Position numbers and translations under genes: made by a program. From Oscarella lobularis (taxonomy: Eukaryota > Porifera > Homoscleromorpha > Homosclerophorida > Oscarellidae), in the NCBI RefSeq assembly GCF_947507565.1, contig NC_089183.1:3100001-3164000 (forward strand): 64,000 bases of DNA. Reading direction: 5' to 3'. This document shows positions 1 through 11,200 of the stretch, in pieces (within the stretch, counting starts at the first letter, position 1; each line of letters opens with the position of its first letter). The notes under the pieces are model-generated. The model was not told where the DNA came from. It made no database searches and worked only from the letters and a program-made list of their open reading frames with translations.

Positions 1-3000
1 GTTAAATTCTTCTAGCGTTATTCTGATCTCTCTTAGACAAACAATGCCGTCTGTTGACTTTAAGTGAACAGGAAACTTTTTAGGAGACATCAGGGGGCCT
101 ATAACGTTGGTACAAAGCCAGTTCGGATTGATCACCACTATGTCCTCCTCTTCAAACACGATAATCTACATTTAATTAACTACATGCAACCTTATATTTT
201 TATTTTTATACAGAAACTTACTGATGAATAAGTGTCAAGAAATTTGAGAATCTGTGTTTGAACATCCTTTCGCAGTCCAGGAAAAATCGTTTGATCAATC
301 ATTGCCAAAAGCAAGCCGGAAGCCATAGAATAGCGGGTAGTTTTCAAAATCTAAAATTACATTTTATAAATTAGATTTAAGAGTTCTTTAAAACGATGTA
401 GCACCTTTTCTTTATTAAGATTGTAATCATCTAAAATTTCGACAGCCTCTTCGCTGTAGTTGCAGTCCTGCTTAAAATCACGACAGATGCCATTTTGATT
501 GTCATAACATCTAATTTGCTTACATTACGTAGAAGTTGCCTAATAATAGACAGTAAGTGTTGAGGCAACAGTTTCGTCCTCGCCAAAGAATGAAGCGGAA
601 AATGTGAACATGAAAGCAGCCGCCTTAGCTTGGGCAGCAACATCAGCTCCACTTTGTTTACAATATTAGGGACTTTTGTCGCACACTATGAAAAAAGCTC
701 ATTAGAAATCATCGTCATTGATCAAAATAAGATACTTACTTCAATGCACTGCTGTTTTAATTTGCCAAGATGAGCTCTAACTGCGTTTATCGTTCGTATT
801 TTCGGTGAACGACAATCAAGCACAAATTCTTCATTTGATATACAAAACCAGTCAGAAAATGTGACCTTTAGAGAATGCGCAAGCTCGCTCAGCAGCTCTG
901 GCTTAACTTGTTTCAAGTCTCCACGACTTCCTATCAGCAATAGCCTGGCTTTGTTGTCAGCAGAAAGTAACAAACTGCATTTGGCAAACGAAAGCCAGTA
1001 AAAACCAGAATTAAGGATTTCCCTCCACGGCCTGGTCAAGTCTGTTACAAGTACGAAAACTGTTTCTGAACTGAAAAACAAACTGTGGGTTTTGCAGAAA
1101 TTTCTCTGGCCACCAAAATCGCAGAACAACAGATCGCCTGCAGAATCAATCGTGGCTTTACGAAACTCGATGCCAGCCGTACGAGAAGGCTCATCTGGTT
1201 TAACCAAGCTATTCACAATTGCGCCGAAGTACGATTTTTGCAGAGATTTAATAAGACTAGTCTTTCCCGCCTTTTCATCACCAATCACGCAAACCTTAAC
1301 TTGGCTGGGAGATGAATTACCCAAAGCAGTCAATTTACTAAATTGAGACTTAATCTACACAATTAAAAAAACGGTTCAGTTTGTCTAAGGTAAACATAAA
1401 CAAACTTACCCAAGCATTCTTCAAAATAGACCGACATTCACCGCTAGCAGATTGATACGGTAATTTGCCGAACTAAATAGGAGTATCGTCTTTAAAAGCA
1501 ATACCCTCTTAAGTTTAAAGTGAACGACTGACTGCATTCAGAGAACTAGCACTGGCTCCATTATCAAGAAGAATAGAAACCAGTTGTAAAAATTTAGAAT
1601 CATCTTTAACTTGCTTGATAGAGAGAGCGTCGTGAATAGCAGATGTTTTCTATGTGCAAATAAAAGTAACTAAAAACTGTTTATTAATTAACTACTGCCC
1701 GTACATCAAAGCAGCCTAAACGTGCAATTTGTTTCGCCACAGGTAGACAGCCGTTCTCCAAAGCCACCAGAAAAAAATTGGAGTCACGCTGCAATTATAC
1801 AAAAGCCATTTTGTAAGTAGAACAGAAATCTAACCATAAGTGAAGAATTGGCTCTTCTCAAAAGCAACGACGCTAAGTCACTATGACCAGTAATACAGGC
1901 CAAATGAAAAGAAGTGTAGCCAGACTAAACACCGGCGGTAATGCAGATTATTATAGCAAAACAATCACATCCTTACATAGGTCTGTTCGCTGACATTGAC
2001 CGCACAGTTATCGATAAGACATTTAACAATGGCAAAGTGGCCATTAGATGAGGCAAAGTGTAACGCTGTCCATCCATCCTATGAAACGTTGATAATAATA
2101 CACGTCAATTAATCGGAATCACAAAACCTGGTTCTTTATATTGACATTGCACTCATTGGAGTGAAGAAGTTGCAAGACAGTAGAAAGATGACCGTTCGCA
2201 CAAGCTATCATAAGCGACGTCAAGCCATTCTGCATGCGCAAATTTTCTATATTGCATGCTACAGTAATATCGTTCATACATTGGTCTGTTCGTTGACATT
2301 GGCAGTCAAGATGAGAAATTGAACAATGATAGAGTGGCCATTGAAAGAGGCTAAGTGTAACGCTGTCCATCCATTCTATAAATATGAAAAGCTGATAATA
2401 AATGCACATTATTAAGAATCCTCGAAGACCTGATTTTTGATATCAACATCACATAAACCAACGAGCAGAAGTTGCAAAGCAGTAAGGAAATAACCCTTCT
2501 CACAAGCTATCATAAGCGACGTCCAGCCCTCCTGCACGCGTGTAAATTTTACAGAGTACGCTACAGCCATCTCTTCCTTACGTTGGTCTGTTCGTCGACA
2601 TCAACAGCACAGCTAACAATGAGATACATAACAACAACATAATAGTTAGAAGAAGTAGCGACGTGTAACGCCGTTTTTCCATGCTGTAAAATGCTTGTAA
2701 TAAAGACACATAATAAGAATTTTCGAAAACCTGGTTTTTGATATTAGCATCACACTGATTCGCGTGAAGAAGTTGCACAGTAGAGAGTGAACCTTTTTCA
2801 CAAGCAAGCATCAGCGACGTCGAGCCAATCTGCTCGCGTTAAGTGTTTAACAATGCAAGCTGTAGCAATAATTTCCTTACATTGACTTGTTCATCAATAT
2901 TTACAGCATAGTTATCAATGAGAAATTGAACAATGGCAGAGTGACCATTAGAAGAGGCAAAGTGTAACGCTGTCCATCCTTTCTATAAAAAGCTGAAACG

Positions 3001-4668
3001 CACGTAAATAAGGATCTTCAAATAACCTTATTTTTGATGTTGACATCACATTGACCAAAGACCAGAAGTTGCACAACAGCAAAGAGATGACCTACCTTAC
3101 AAGCTATCATCAACGACGTCCAGCCATCCTGTACACGGAAATAGTTTACATCGGATGCTACAGTGAGGTTTCCTTACATTGGTCTGTTCGTTGATGTTGA
3201 CAGCACAGTTATCAACGAGATATTCAACAATCGCAGAGTGGCCCTGCAGTGAAGCGATGTGTAACGCTGTCTCACCAATCTATAAACGCTGATGACAAAT
3301 ACGCATCGACTAGATTTCTTACAAAACCTGGCTTTTGATATTTACATCACATCGATAGGAGTAAAGAAGCTGAACAGTAGAGAGATGACCCTTCAAACAA
3401 GCTAGCATCAGCGACGTCCAGCCACTCTGCATGCAGAAATACTTTATATGCTAAAGCAATACACTTTATTCTCCTTTTACATTCTCCTGTTCATTGACAT
3501 TGACAGCACAGTTGTCAATGAGACATTTAGCAATGGCAGTGTGACCATTATAGGCGGCGACGTGTAACGCTAATCGTCCACTCTATGCATCGTTGGCATT
3601 CGACACTCATTATTTTAATTAAATTCTCACAAAACCTTGTTTTTGACATTGGCATCGCATTTATTGGAGACGAGTAGTTGCCAAGCAGAAAGATGAAGTC
3701 CATGACCAGTCGGCATTAGCGAGGTACAAATCTGCATGCAGAAATACACTTATTGGAAGTTCCATATCTAGCTTCTTCTACCTTAGATTTATTGACAGAG
3801 CCGCTTGTACATACAAGCCCTTTTATAATAGAGAGATGACCTTCCTCGCATGCAGTCATTAATGGTGTAAAACCCTTCTGCAATAGGTAGTACTATGAAT
3901 CATTTTGTGAAATCAGTTTTATCGACTTTCGTACGTTGTCCATTGCATTTATTCTGGCCTGGTGATTGTCAATTAAATCTTTCACCAAAGTCTCCTCACC
4001 GGTAAAGCAAGCATAGTGTAATGCAGTTCCGCCGGTCTAAATTTTACTTGTTACATTAAGTACTGAACTGTGGCGGAGCCAGGGTAGGGCCAGGTGTGGC
4101 CTAGGCCAAACCTTTGAAAAGAAAGTTACAATTTCAGATATTAGCTATCTTGAACATGCACGAGAGATGCTCGTACACACGGACCATACCCAGATACGTC
4201 CGCACAAACCATACATAACCCTCACATGCCATACTGATGCATTTGCATCTGCATTTTTTTGAACCCGTCAAGTGTTACTAATAAACAGTTTGATCAAAAA
4301 AGAGCAGCTGTACTTCACTCACAGCAAGATACTTAAAATGTAATCTCGCTGCAGAATGTGATGCGTTTGCAACAGAAAATTTGTCAGCCGCGCCCACTTT
4401 CTAAAATTGGTTGGGGCTCCGCCCCTAAATCGAAGTCCCCAAATCTAGCCTCGGTTCCAGACCCTCTCTCTGGAACCGAGGCTACCCCAAATCCATTGTC
4501 CTGACTACGCCACTGGTACTGAATAGGCTCCTCAGCCTCTTCTACCTCTTCTTTGCTGGCATCAAGTGTTCGGCTAGGCATGCCGCTTCTTTGGCCACTC
4601 GAAGATCGTCGATCCATTAGAAAAGGCCAGTCTTTATAAGCAAAACCCAGACGATTTAGACTAGCCAT
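1..4668 (-). CDS. Ankyrin-Roc-COR (ROCO family) GTPase, 3' end cut by window edge
   Basis: Multi-exon gene read right to left. Exon 1 (4546-4668) starts MASLNRLGFAYKDWPF and ends at a phase-0 donor. Exon 2 (from 4036) opens an ankyrin block reading TGGTALHYACFTGEE. About a dozen further one-repeat exons follow down to about 1.5 kb, alternating between two sequence types. The Roc GTPase lies at about 722-1315: P-loop GDEKAGKTS, G3 DFGGQ, and IGSRGD where a G4 NKxD would be. A COR-type region follows (660 to 1), including FPGLRKDVQTQILKFL and INPNWLCTNVIGPLMSP, which align closely with the paralogue at 44.5-53.2 kb. ROCO proteins are Roc-COR GTPase scaffolds; the ankyrin-Roc-COR order resembles the rear half of DAPK1. 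No kinase is seen. The C-terminus, and any Death domain like that of the paralogue, lies outside the window. Function beyond the family is inference. Confidence 0.8.
4068..4515. mobile_element. hAT-like MITE in intron 1 of the ankyrin-Roc-COR gene
   Basis: A 448-bp non-coding insert with imperfect terminal inverted repeats: CTGTGGCGGAGCCAG at the left, and CAGTGGCGTAGTCAG reading inward from the right (12 of 15 match). It is flanked on both sides by the 8-bp direct repeat GTACTGAA (4060-4067 and 4516-4523), the target-site duplication length typical of hAT transposons. No transposase is encoded. Removing the element and one repeat copy restores a 53-nt intron, the usual size here, which independently supports the ends. 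Confidence 0.88.
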
Positions 4669-5213
4669 CGTCAGCTGGGACCAAGTGCTGTATGGCTTTT
4701 CGGCTGCGTATTTCGCGAAGAACCCGTTCGCTAAGCGTGCGATGTTTGGAGTAGTGCGCAGTCTCGCAGATGCATTCCGATGCCGTATATAGAGACTCTA
4801 TACGATTGCGTGTCTCACGTGCGTCCCTAATCCGATAATAGGAGATCCACCACTCAAAGACTGGACACTTTTCTCGGTGACCTCGACTCGTCCTCGAGGA
4901 CCGCGTTAGTAGCATTGTTGTCTAGGTGCACTATACCTAAAACACTTCATTCTGGCCAATTTCTTTCCCGAAACTCGGAGACAACTAATGCCCAATTTCT
5001 CTTTGAAAATCATTCCTGGCATTTGGCCACGCTAGAGCAACACGCCTTTAGATCGTGATTGACACGTAGCTAGCGGCCCTGAACAAGGAGGCATTCTGAG
5101 GAGATGACTTCAAGAGCTACATAGGATCTTTTGGTATACTTCAAGGTTACAATTCCCAAAAATTATAACGAGTCCGAAATAAAATACTTGCCTTAGCTAC
5201 AGATTTCATTCCC
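4669..5213. other. Intergenic: ankyrin-Roc-COR promoter side and UBR5 3' side
   Basis: 545 bp between the start of the left gene and the stop codon of UBR5, both on the minus strand. Short open frames exist but none shows a domain, an exon-like boundary or similarity to a neighbour. It probably holds the UBR5 3' UTR and the downstream gene's promoter. I see no repeat or element. Confidence 0.5.
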
Positions 5214-8200
5214 CTATCCGAGGCCGTAGATTTGGCACTGGATAGCTTGCAACAACTTTTTTCTAAACATTCGTCGCGTCCCGTAGAGAGGTATCGTCAT
5301 CCGCTGACCGCAAGTCGACGCCATGGGAAGCGACGACGTTCCGCCGCGCACGACGTCTATAGTAATCGCTGAAAAAAAAAAAGGGTCAAGACTCCCCAGT
5401 AATGATGCAAGGAATTGCGCGCACCTGTTGGACCGGCAGCTGATACGTCGTGACTGATGTCTCCGGGTGTGGGAAGCGCAGCGCTGCCTGTAGCAAAGTA
5501 GAGCAGTTGCTGGCGCTGAGTCACATTCAACTTGGCAACGATGCGCCAAAACCATCTAATAAACGAGACAATATTAATTAATATAGGATTTTTTATGAAA
5601 ACATGCATGACTAGTACTTTTTGAATAGATCAAATGTCTCGTTCGTGCAGCCGTGCGCGTTGTTGAACGTTATGACGGACTTCAAGCGTTGAATGCTCAC
5701 GTTGGACGCGCCACCAGACAAGAGTAGCTGAAAATCCTATAAAATGTATTAGCCAAAAACGATATTATTTTTTCTGTCAATTACCTCGGCTGTCAGACCC
5801 TGAAGTTGCTCTGAGTTGATTACGCTCTTGAGTCCATCTCTGAGATTGCTCAGCTCTCCTTTGACACTGTCAACCATGACTTGTACAGCGTAGTGCCTTC
5901 CAAGTAAATGTACACCACATGATTGAGCTCAAAAGACCTGCTTTATTATGATTATTATTATTATTACCTAACGTAGTCCTTGACTCTATCAGGAGTGACA
6001 GGAATCTTTGATCCGTTAGGAATTAGTTCAACTAATTTTCCAGCTATCGTTGCCTGAAGAAGGGAGATTTTAATTGACTCTTACTAAGACCCCTTTGTTT
6101 GTACCTCAAAGTGAAGACAGTACGTCGATAGAAACTCTTCCTTGCCCATTTTCTTCTCGTCGGCGTCCTCCATCATCTTCCTAAGGCCTTCAAACAATTC
6201 CACGTTGTAGAAAGCCAGGTCATGCCAGGCAATATCCCTAAGAAAAAAATTAGAGCATAGAGCTATGATAAGGGATCTGAGACATTACCTTCCAAGGAGA
6301 TATTTCGCTACGTGACGACTCAGCATGAAGGGAATGGGATGATGAAACCAGAGGCAGTAGCCGAGAAACTTTCCAACGAAATAGAAAATCTTGTTCCGCT
6401 TGGGCTACGAAATATTGATTAATTAATTAAAAACCTCTCTCTAACTGTCTAACCCTTTGTTCCTTGTCTCTCGGCGTTTCACGCCAGAACGGGTGCGGCG
6501 AGTAAAGCCCCGCCTGCTGCGGCTGTTTGCCCGGCTCAAAAAACAGAGGCGAAGTGCCAGGAGGTACCTATGAAGAAACGAACACAAGTCCCATAAAGAA
6601 AGAACTCAACTTGTACTGTACTCTTAAGATCTCACCGGGGTTTTCTTCTTTAGTTCGTTGGCTACGCTTGCGAAGAAGCCGCGTGTGACGCCCGGTCCGC
6701 TGCCCTCTTCGCCGATAAAGCGACAGCGAACGGCAACGTATTTCGTTCGCTTGTCGGTCTCAAGCACTTTGAGCGTGTCCTGGAGAAGGTGATCACGTCG
6801 AATTTCGAACGTGAGAATCTTCGGCGTCGACGTCGACGTCGTGGCGCGCGAGCTCGACGACGAGCCATGACGAAGAGCCGAAACGTGACGACGAAATCTA
6901 AAAATAAATAAATAATTAATTAATATATATTTTTTAAAATTTCGTGTTTGTTTACCTTGCCATTCTACCGGCGAAGCCAGCACGCACTGATAGGAAGTTA
7001 CTACGCTCGGCACCGGGTCCGTCAGCGAAGAAGAGTTGGGAGAATAAATCAATAGCGGTTCTCCAACGAGAGCTGACAGCCTCGGCGGACCACTGGACCA
7101 TCAACGGCTTGGGAACAGGAGTACGAAGAGCTTCTTTTCTAGAAGAGTAAAATTAATAGTCTATTTGTGAAAAATAAAATCGAAAAAATTAATTAAAAAT
7201 TAATTTTTTCAATTAAAATTAGTTTTATATTATTAGAAAAAATCAAGTCAAAATTCAATTTATTCTTTAATTAAAAATTAGGTTTTACCTTTGAGCTGCG
7301 GCTAACATTCCGGCTTGTCTTGGTGACGTAACCTGACTTCCTCTGTCGAAGACGTTTGATTGAGGTGGAGCGAAGGGTCCCATGAATTGGCTCTGTTCAG
7401 TGATGGGAACGTCGAGTGCAACGGGGCTGACGCGACCGTCGAAGAACGCCTCGTTGAGAAGTTGCTCCCGGTCGAAAGTGGAGTCTGGGTGGCCGATGAA
7501 GCGAGGTAGGGAAGCGTCACTTTCGCGTTTATCTGCGTCGGCTGACGTCTTTCTTGAGGCGTAGATTTCCGTCGTTTTATGCCATTTGTTGAGGGTGTAC
7601 ATAAGGGCATCAAGAACATAGACAACATGTTCATAACTAGACAGAAAGTTCAGGTACCCTTTCAATAAACGCATTAGGTATCCCACCTTTCTGCATCGAG
7701 GATAGGCATGCAATTCTGCCCTTCGTTCGTGTGCGTTTTGAGTAGGAAATTGAGGTATTCCGGCGGCTTGGCGCCCTTGTGAACAGCCTTGTCTTTGCTG
7801 CTTCCAAAGGGGTCGCTGCGACGCGGACGCTCTTCACGATCAGCGCGCAACATCTTGGCATATTTCTAAGGGAACAATAGAGTCAATAACAGAGGTAACG
7901 AACTAAAGCGTATACAAGATCTGCTAAGGTCTTACGTGAGCGTCGAACTTGGTTCCGTCAATGAGCTGCGATTCAAAAATATCTAGAATCTGCGCTACCC
8001 ATTGCCAGCTCTTCTCCAGAACGTTTACGACGCGAATGCAGAGAACGTCGACTGCATCAGGGGGAAGTTCCAATTTGACTAGACCCTCCTAGACAGAAAA
8101 ATAAGAGAGAGGATCCTATCTCCTATATATTATTGCCTCAGACGGTTCTTTTTCTTGTCCAAGCGGATAGTCGCTCAGTGGTAAGGGAGACGGAAGTTTG

Positions 8201-11200
8201 TCGCCGGCTGTCGCTTGAAGAACGTCCATGGTTTCTTTTACCATGCGACCGAAGAGACGAGCCAAGTAGCAGACGCCGTAGCGAAGAGAAGGCACGTGAA
8301 TAGGATTGAGAGCAGGAGTCGGATTCTGAGAAAACTAAAAAGAGAAAAAATTCCAAATAATAAATTACAGATTTTTAATCTATGCCTTACCGGATTTCCA
8401 GCATTTGGGTTTCGTACCGCGGTTCCATTACCAATCCCTCCGATTCCCCGCGCGTCGACGGCCCACGAAAACGGATGATCGAGCGGCGATATCTCCGTGA
8501 ACGTATCCTCATCAGGCGGATTATAATAATCCTCAAAATTTCGCTGAGTGCGACGCGACCCCTGCGCCCGTCCGCGTCGCCGCCGCCGCCGTCTTCCCCG
8601 CCCTCCATCATCACTATCATCCGAATCGTCTGAATTTGAAGTCGAGCTGAAAAATGATTCGTCCATTGGCTGCTGGTCGTCATCGTTCGTCGCCGGATCG
8701 GCCCAATAGACTCTCCCCGGCAACGCCGTATCGGCGTCGTCGTCGCTATCATCGCTCTCGTCCCACGAATACAGCGTTAAGTTATGACAGAGTCGAAGTC
8801 CGGAGACGGGTAGATGGCATCGGGAAGTCGCGGCGCTGGGCGCGCGGAGACGCACAGCGGAGCGCAGTTGCGTGAAAAACAACCGCGCGTCTATCTCGCC
8901 CGGACCGCGCCGTCGGCGCTCGACAGCGAGTCGCATAGCGCCGAACGACGTATTCGTCAACGAAGTGATGGAGTTCGGATGAAGCGCGGCGATCGTCTGC
9001 GGCTTGGCGACGCCGAGTCGAACGGGAAGCAGAATGGATTCCGCCGACTCGGCGAGCTCGGAGACGGCGAGAAAACCGAACGTCGCCATGACGACGCGAC
9101 ATCGTTTGAGCGCGCGATCGGCGAGAGAGGGCCCGAGACTCGGGGGAACGTCGGCGGGATCGTAGTTGCCTTCGATCAGCGCTATGTAGCGCGCGAGCGC
9201 GCGTACGAACGCGCGACCCACGCGGAACGCTTCGGACTGGTCTAAGCGTTCAATGACGCTGCGATCGTCGCTGTCGTCGCGAGATCGTCGCGCCATCTCG
9301 CGCACAATCGTCGTCATGAGTTCGTTCACGAGTTTCTCGTTCGGTTCGGTCATCAATTGGACGACGAACGCGTCTACGCGACGCGAATCCGTTTCTTCCT
9401 GGTCACTTCCGGGTTCGTCTAGGTAACCGCGTAACGTCGTCGCGACCATCGGCCACGAGGCGACCATTTGAAATTCGGTTGCTACGGGCAACGGTTCTAA
9501 GTCCGTCGCTCCGGTAAAGTCATGGGATAATTTTAGCGCCATAGCGAAGGGGTTCAGTGCAACGGAAGGGGCCCCAGTGGAAAAGGGAGACGCGCCTACG
9601 CCGTCAAAACGTAAAGTCTGATGGGACGGCGTGGCTACTTCGGCTTCTTTGTCTTTTTCCTCAGGCGCATCGTCTACGACTATCGGACCCTCATCGTCGA
9701 GTCCAGAGTCTGTTTTCTGCGCTGTTGTCGTCGTTTGATTGCGCGCTGTCCGCTCGAGCTCGGCGACGAGTTTCTCGCGCGAGCGCGTGACAGTCGCCAG
9801 AAGACGACGCCTGTGGATGAGCCAGGAGAGCGCCGTGTCGCCAGACGAATCAGTCCAAGACGATATCTAAGAGAAAGAAAAAAACCGTCGACGAATAATT
9901 TAATAATTTGTGATATTATTTTACCTCGTCAAAACTGAGCAATTTAGCCATTAATTCGCATCGAAGCCTCTCTTCTTTAACCTGTTTTAAAAGCTTGTTT
10001 CGACGCGACGTCGCGACCGCCGCCACGACGTCGTCACTCCCGCCAGCCGGCCGTCCCTCGTTCTCCTCATTCGCCGCCTCATCGACGTCCCCATCCTCAT
10101 CATCATCATCACTATCGTCATCGTAATCGATCCCGTAGCCTTTTTCCCCGGTAACAAAATCGTCGCCAAGGCAACTAATACGAAGTAAATGTTGCACGGA
10201 AGTGAACGAATTCCCGGGATTGTGCGGCATGTCGGCGAAAATCGAAAAATGCTGCATGTCGATCATCCCGTGTCTCAACTCGTCGACGTCGCTAAAGAAA
10301 ACGAGTCCGTCCATGCGCACGTCCGTCGACGACGATCCGCGTCGAAGGCGAAGTCGACGTCGCCCGCGAACCGACGACTCTTCCTTTCGCTTCCTCTTTT
10401 CGTCTTCCTCCGCTTTGCGCTGATCCTGGCGCGACGCGACGCCGTCGACGTTGTCGCCGAAGAGCATCAAGTCGACGGACTCGAGTACGTCGCGATCGAG
10501 ATCGCCGGCTTCGTCTTCGGTGAGACGTTTGAATAGAACGGCGCGATAGGCGGACGGATAGCGGACTTGGAATAGACGGAGGAGCTGGGAAGCGGTGTAG
10601 AGTTTGGGTAGGCGCGCGACGAGCATGACGTGCTGGGCGAGCGGCGAGCGACCGATGCCCGGCATTGCGAGCATGTGGAGGGGGGAGAGGTCGTTGAATG
10701 TTGGCGGGGTGATTGCGCGGGTGAAGAGACGCGCGTCGCGCTGCTGCTCGACGTAGGCGAGTATGCGAGACGCGGTTTTGTAGTTGGACGCGCCGAGCGC
10801 GGTGAGGAAGGGCGTGCGACCGAGCACGTCGCGTTCGCAAAGCTTGGGGGATGAGGAGAAGCGTAGGCGCGTTGAAGTCTAAGGATCTACGTGTACTTAC
10901 CAATTCTGGGATGAAAGGACGAAGGGTTTTGTCATTCAGGAGAAGATCTATCACGAGCGTCTTCGTTTTTTTCTCCCGCTGTCTCTCCGCTGCTTCTGCC
11001 TTGTTCTCGGCGTCGAGCAACTTTGCGCGTTGCGCTGAATAATGCTCGGCTCGTCGCTCCTCGAAGCTCCAGTTCTCAAGCTTGGGATTGGCGGAAGAGC
11101 TGTGAAACCGATACTCGTTCCCAACTTTAAAAAAATCAATAACGAAAAGATAAATTTAAATTGGCGATTCCTCTTACTTTCGTATGACGGCGTGGAGTCG

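Noticed and set aside
431..652. 73-aa frame taken as a separate small gene
   Set aside because: It is part of the COR region of the left-hand gene, partly read past its exon end.
4661..4915. 84-aa minus-strand frame upstream of the ankyrin-Roc-COR gene
   Set aside because: Overlaps the chosen exon 1 in another frame and shows no domain or splice support.
8382..9938. Several plus-strand and alternate-frame ORFs rich in Arg across the UBR5 exons
   Set aside because: Shadows of GC-rich UBR5 coding exons on the opposite strand; the minus frame has family landmarks.
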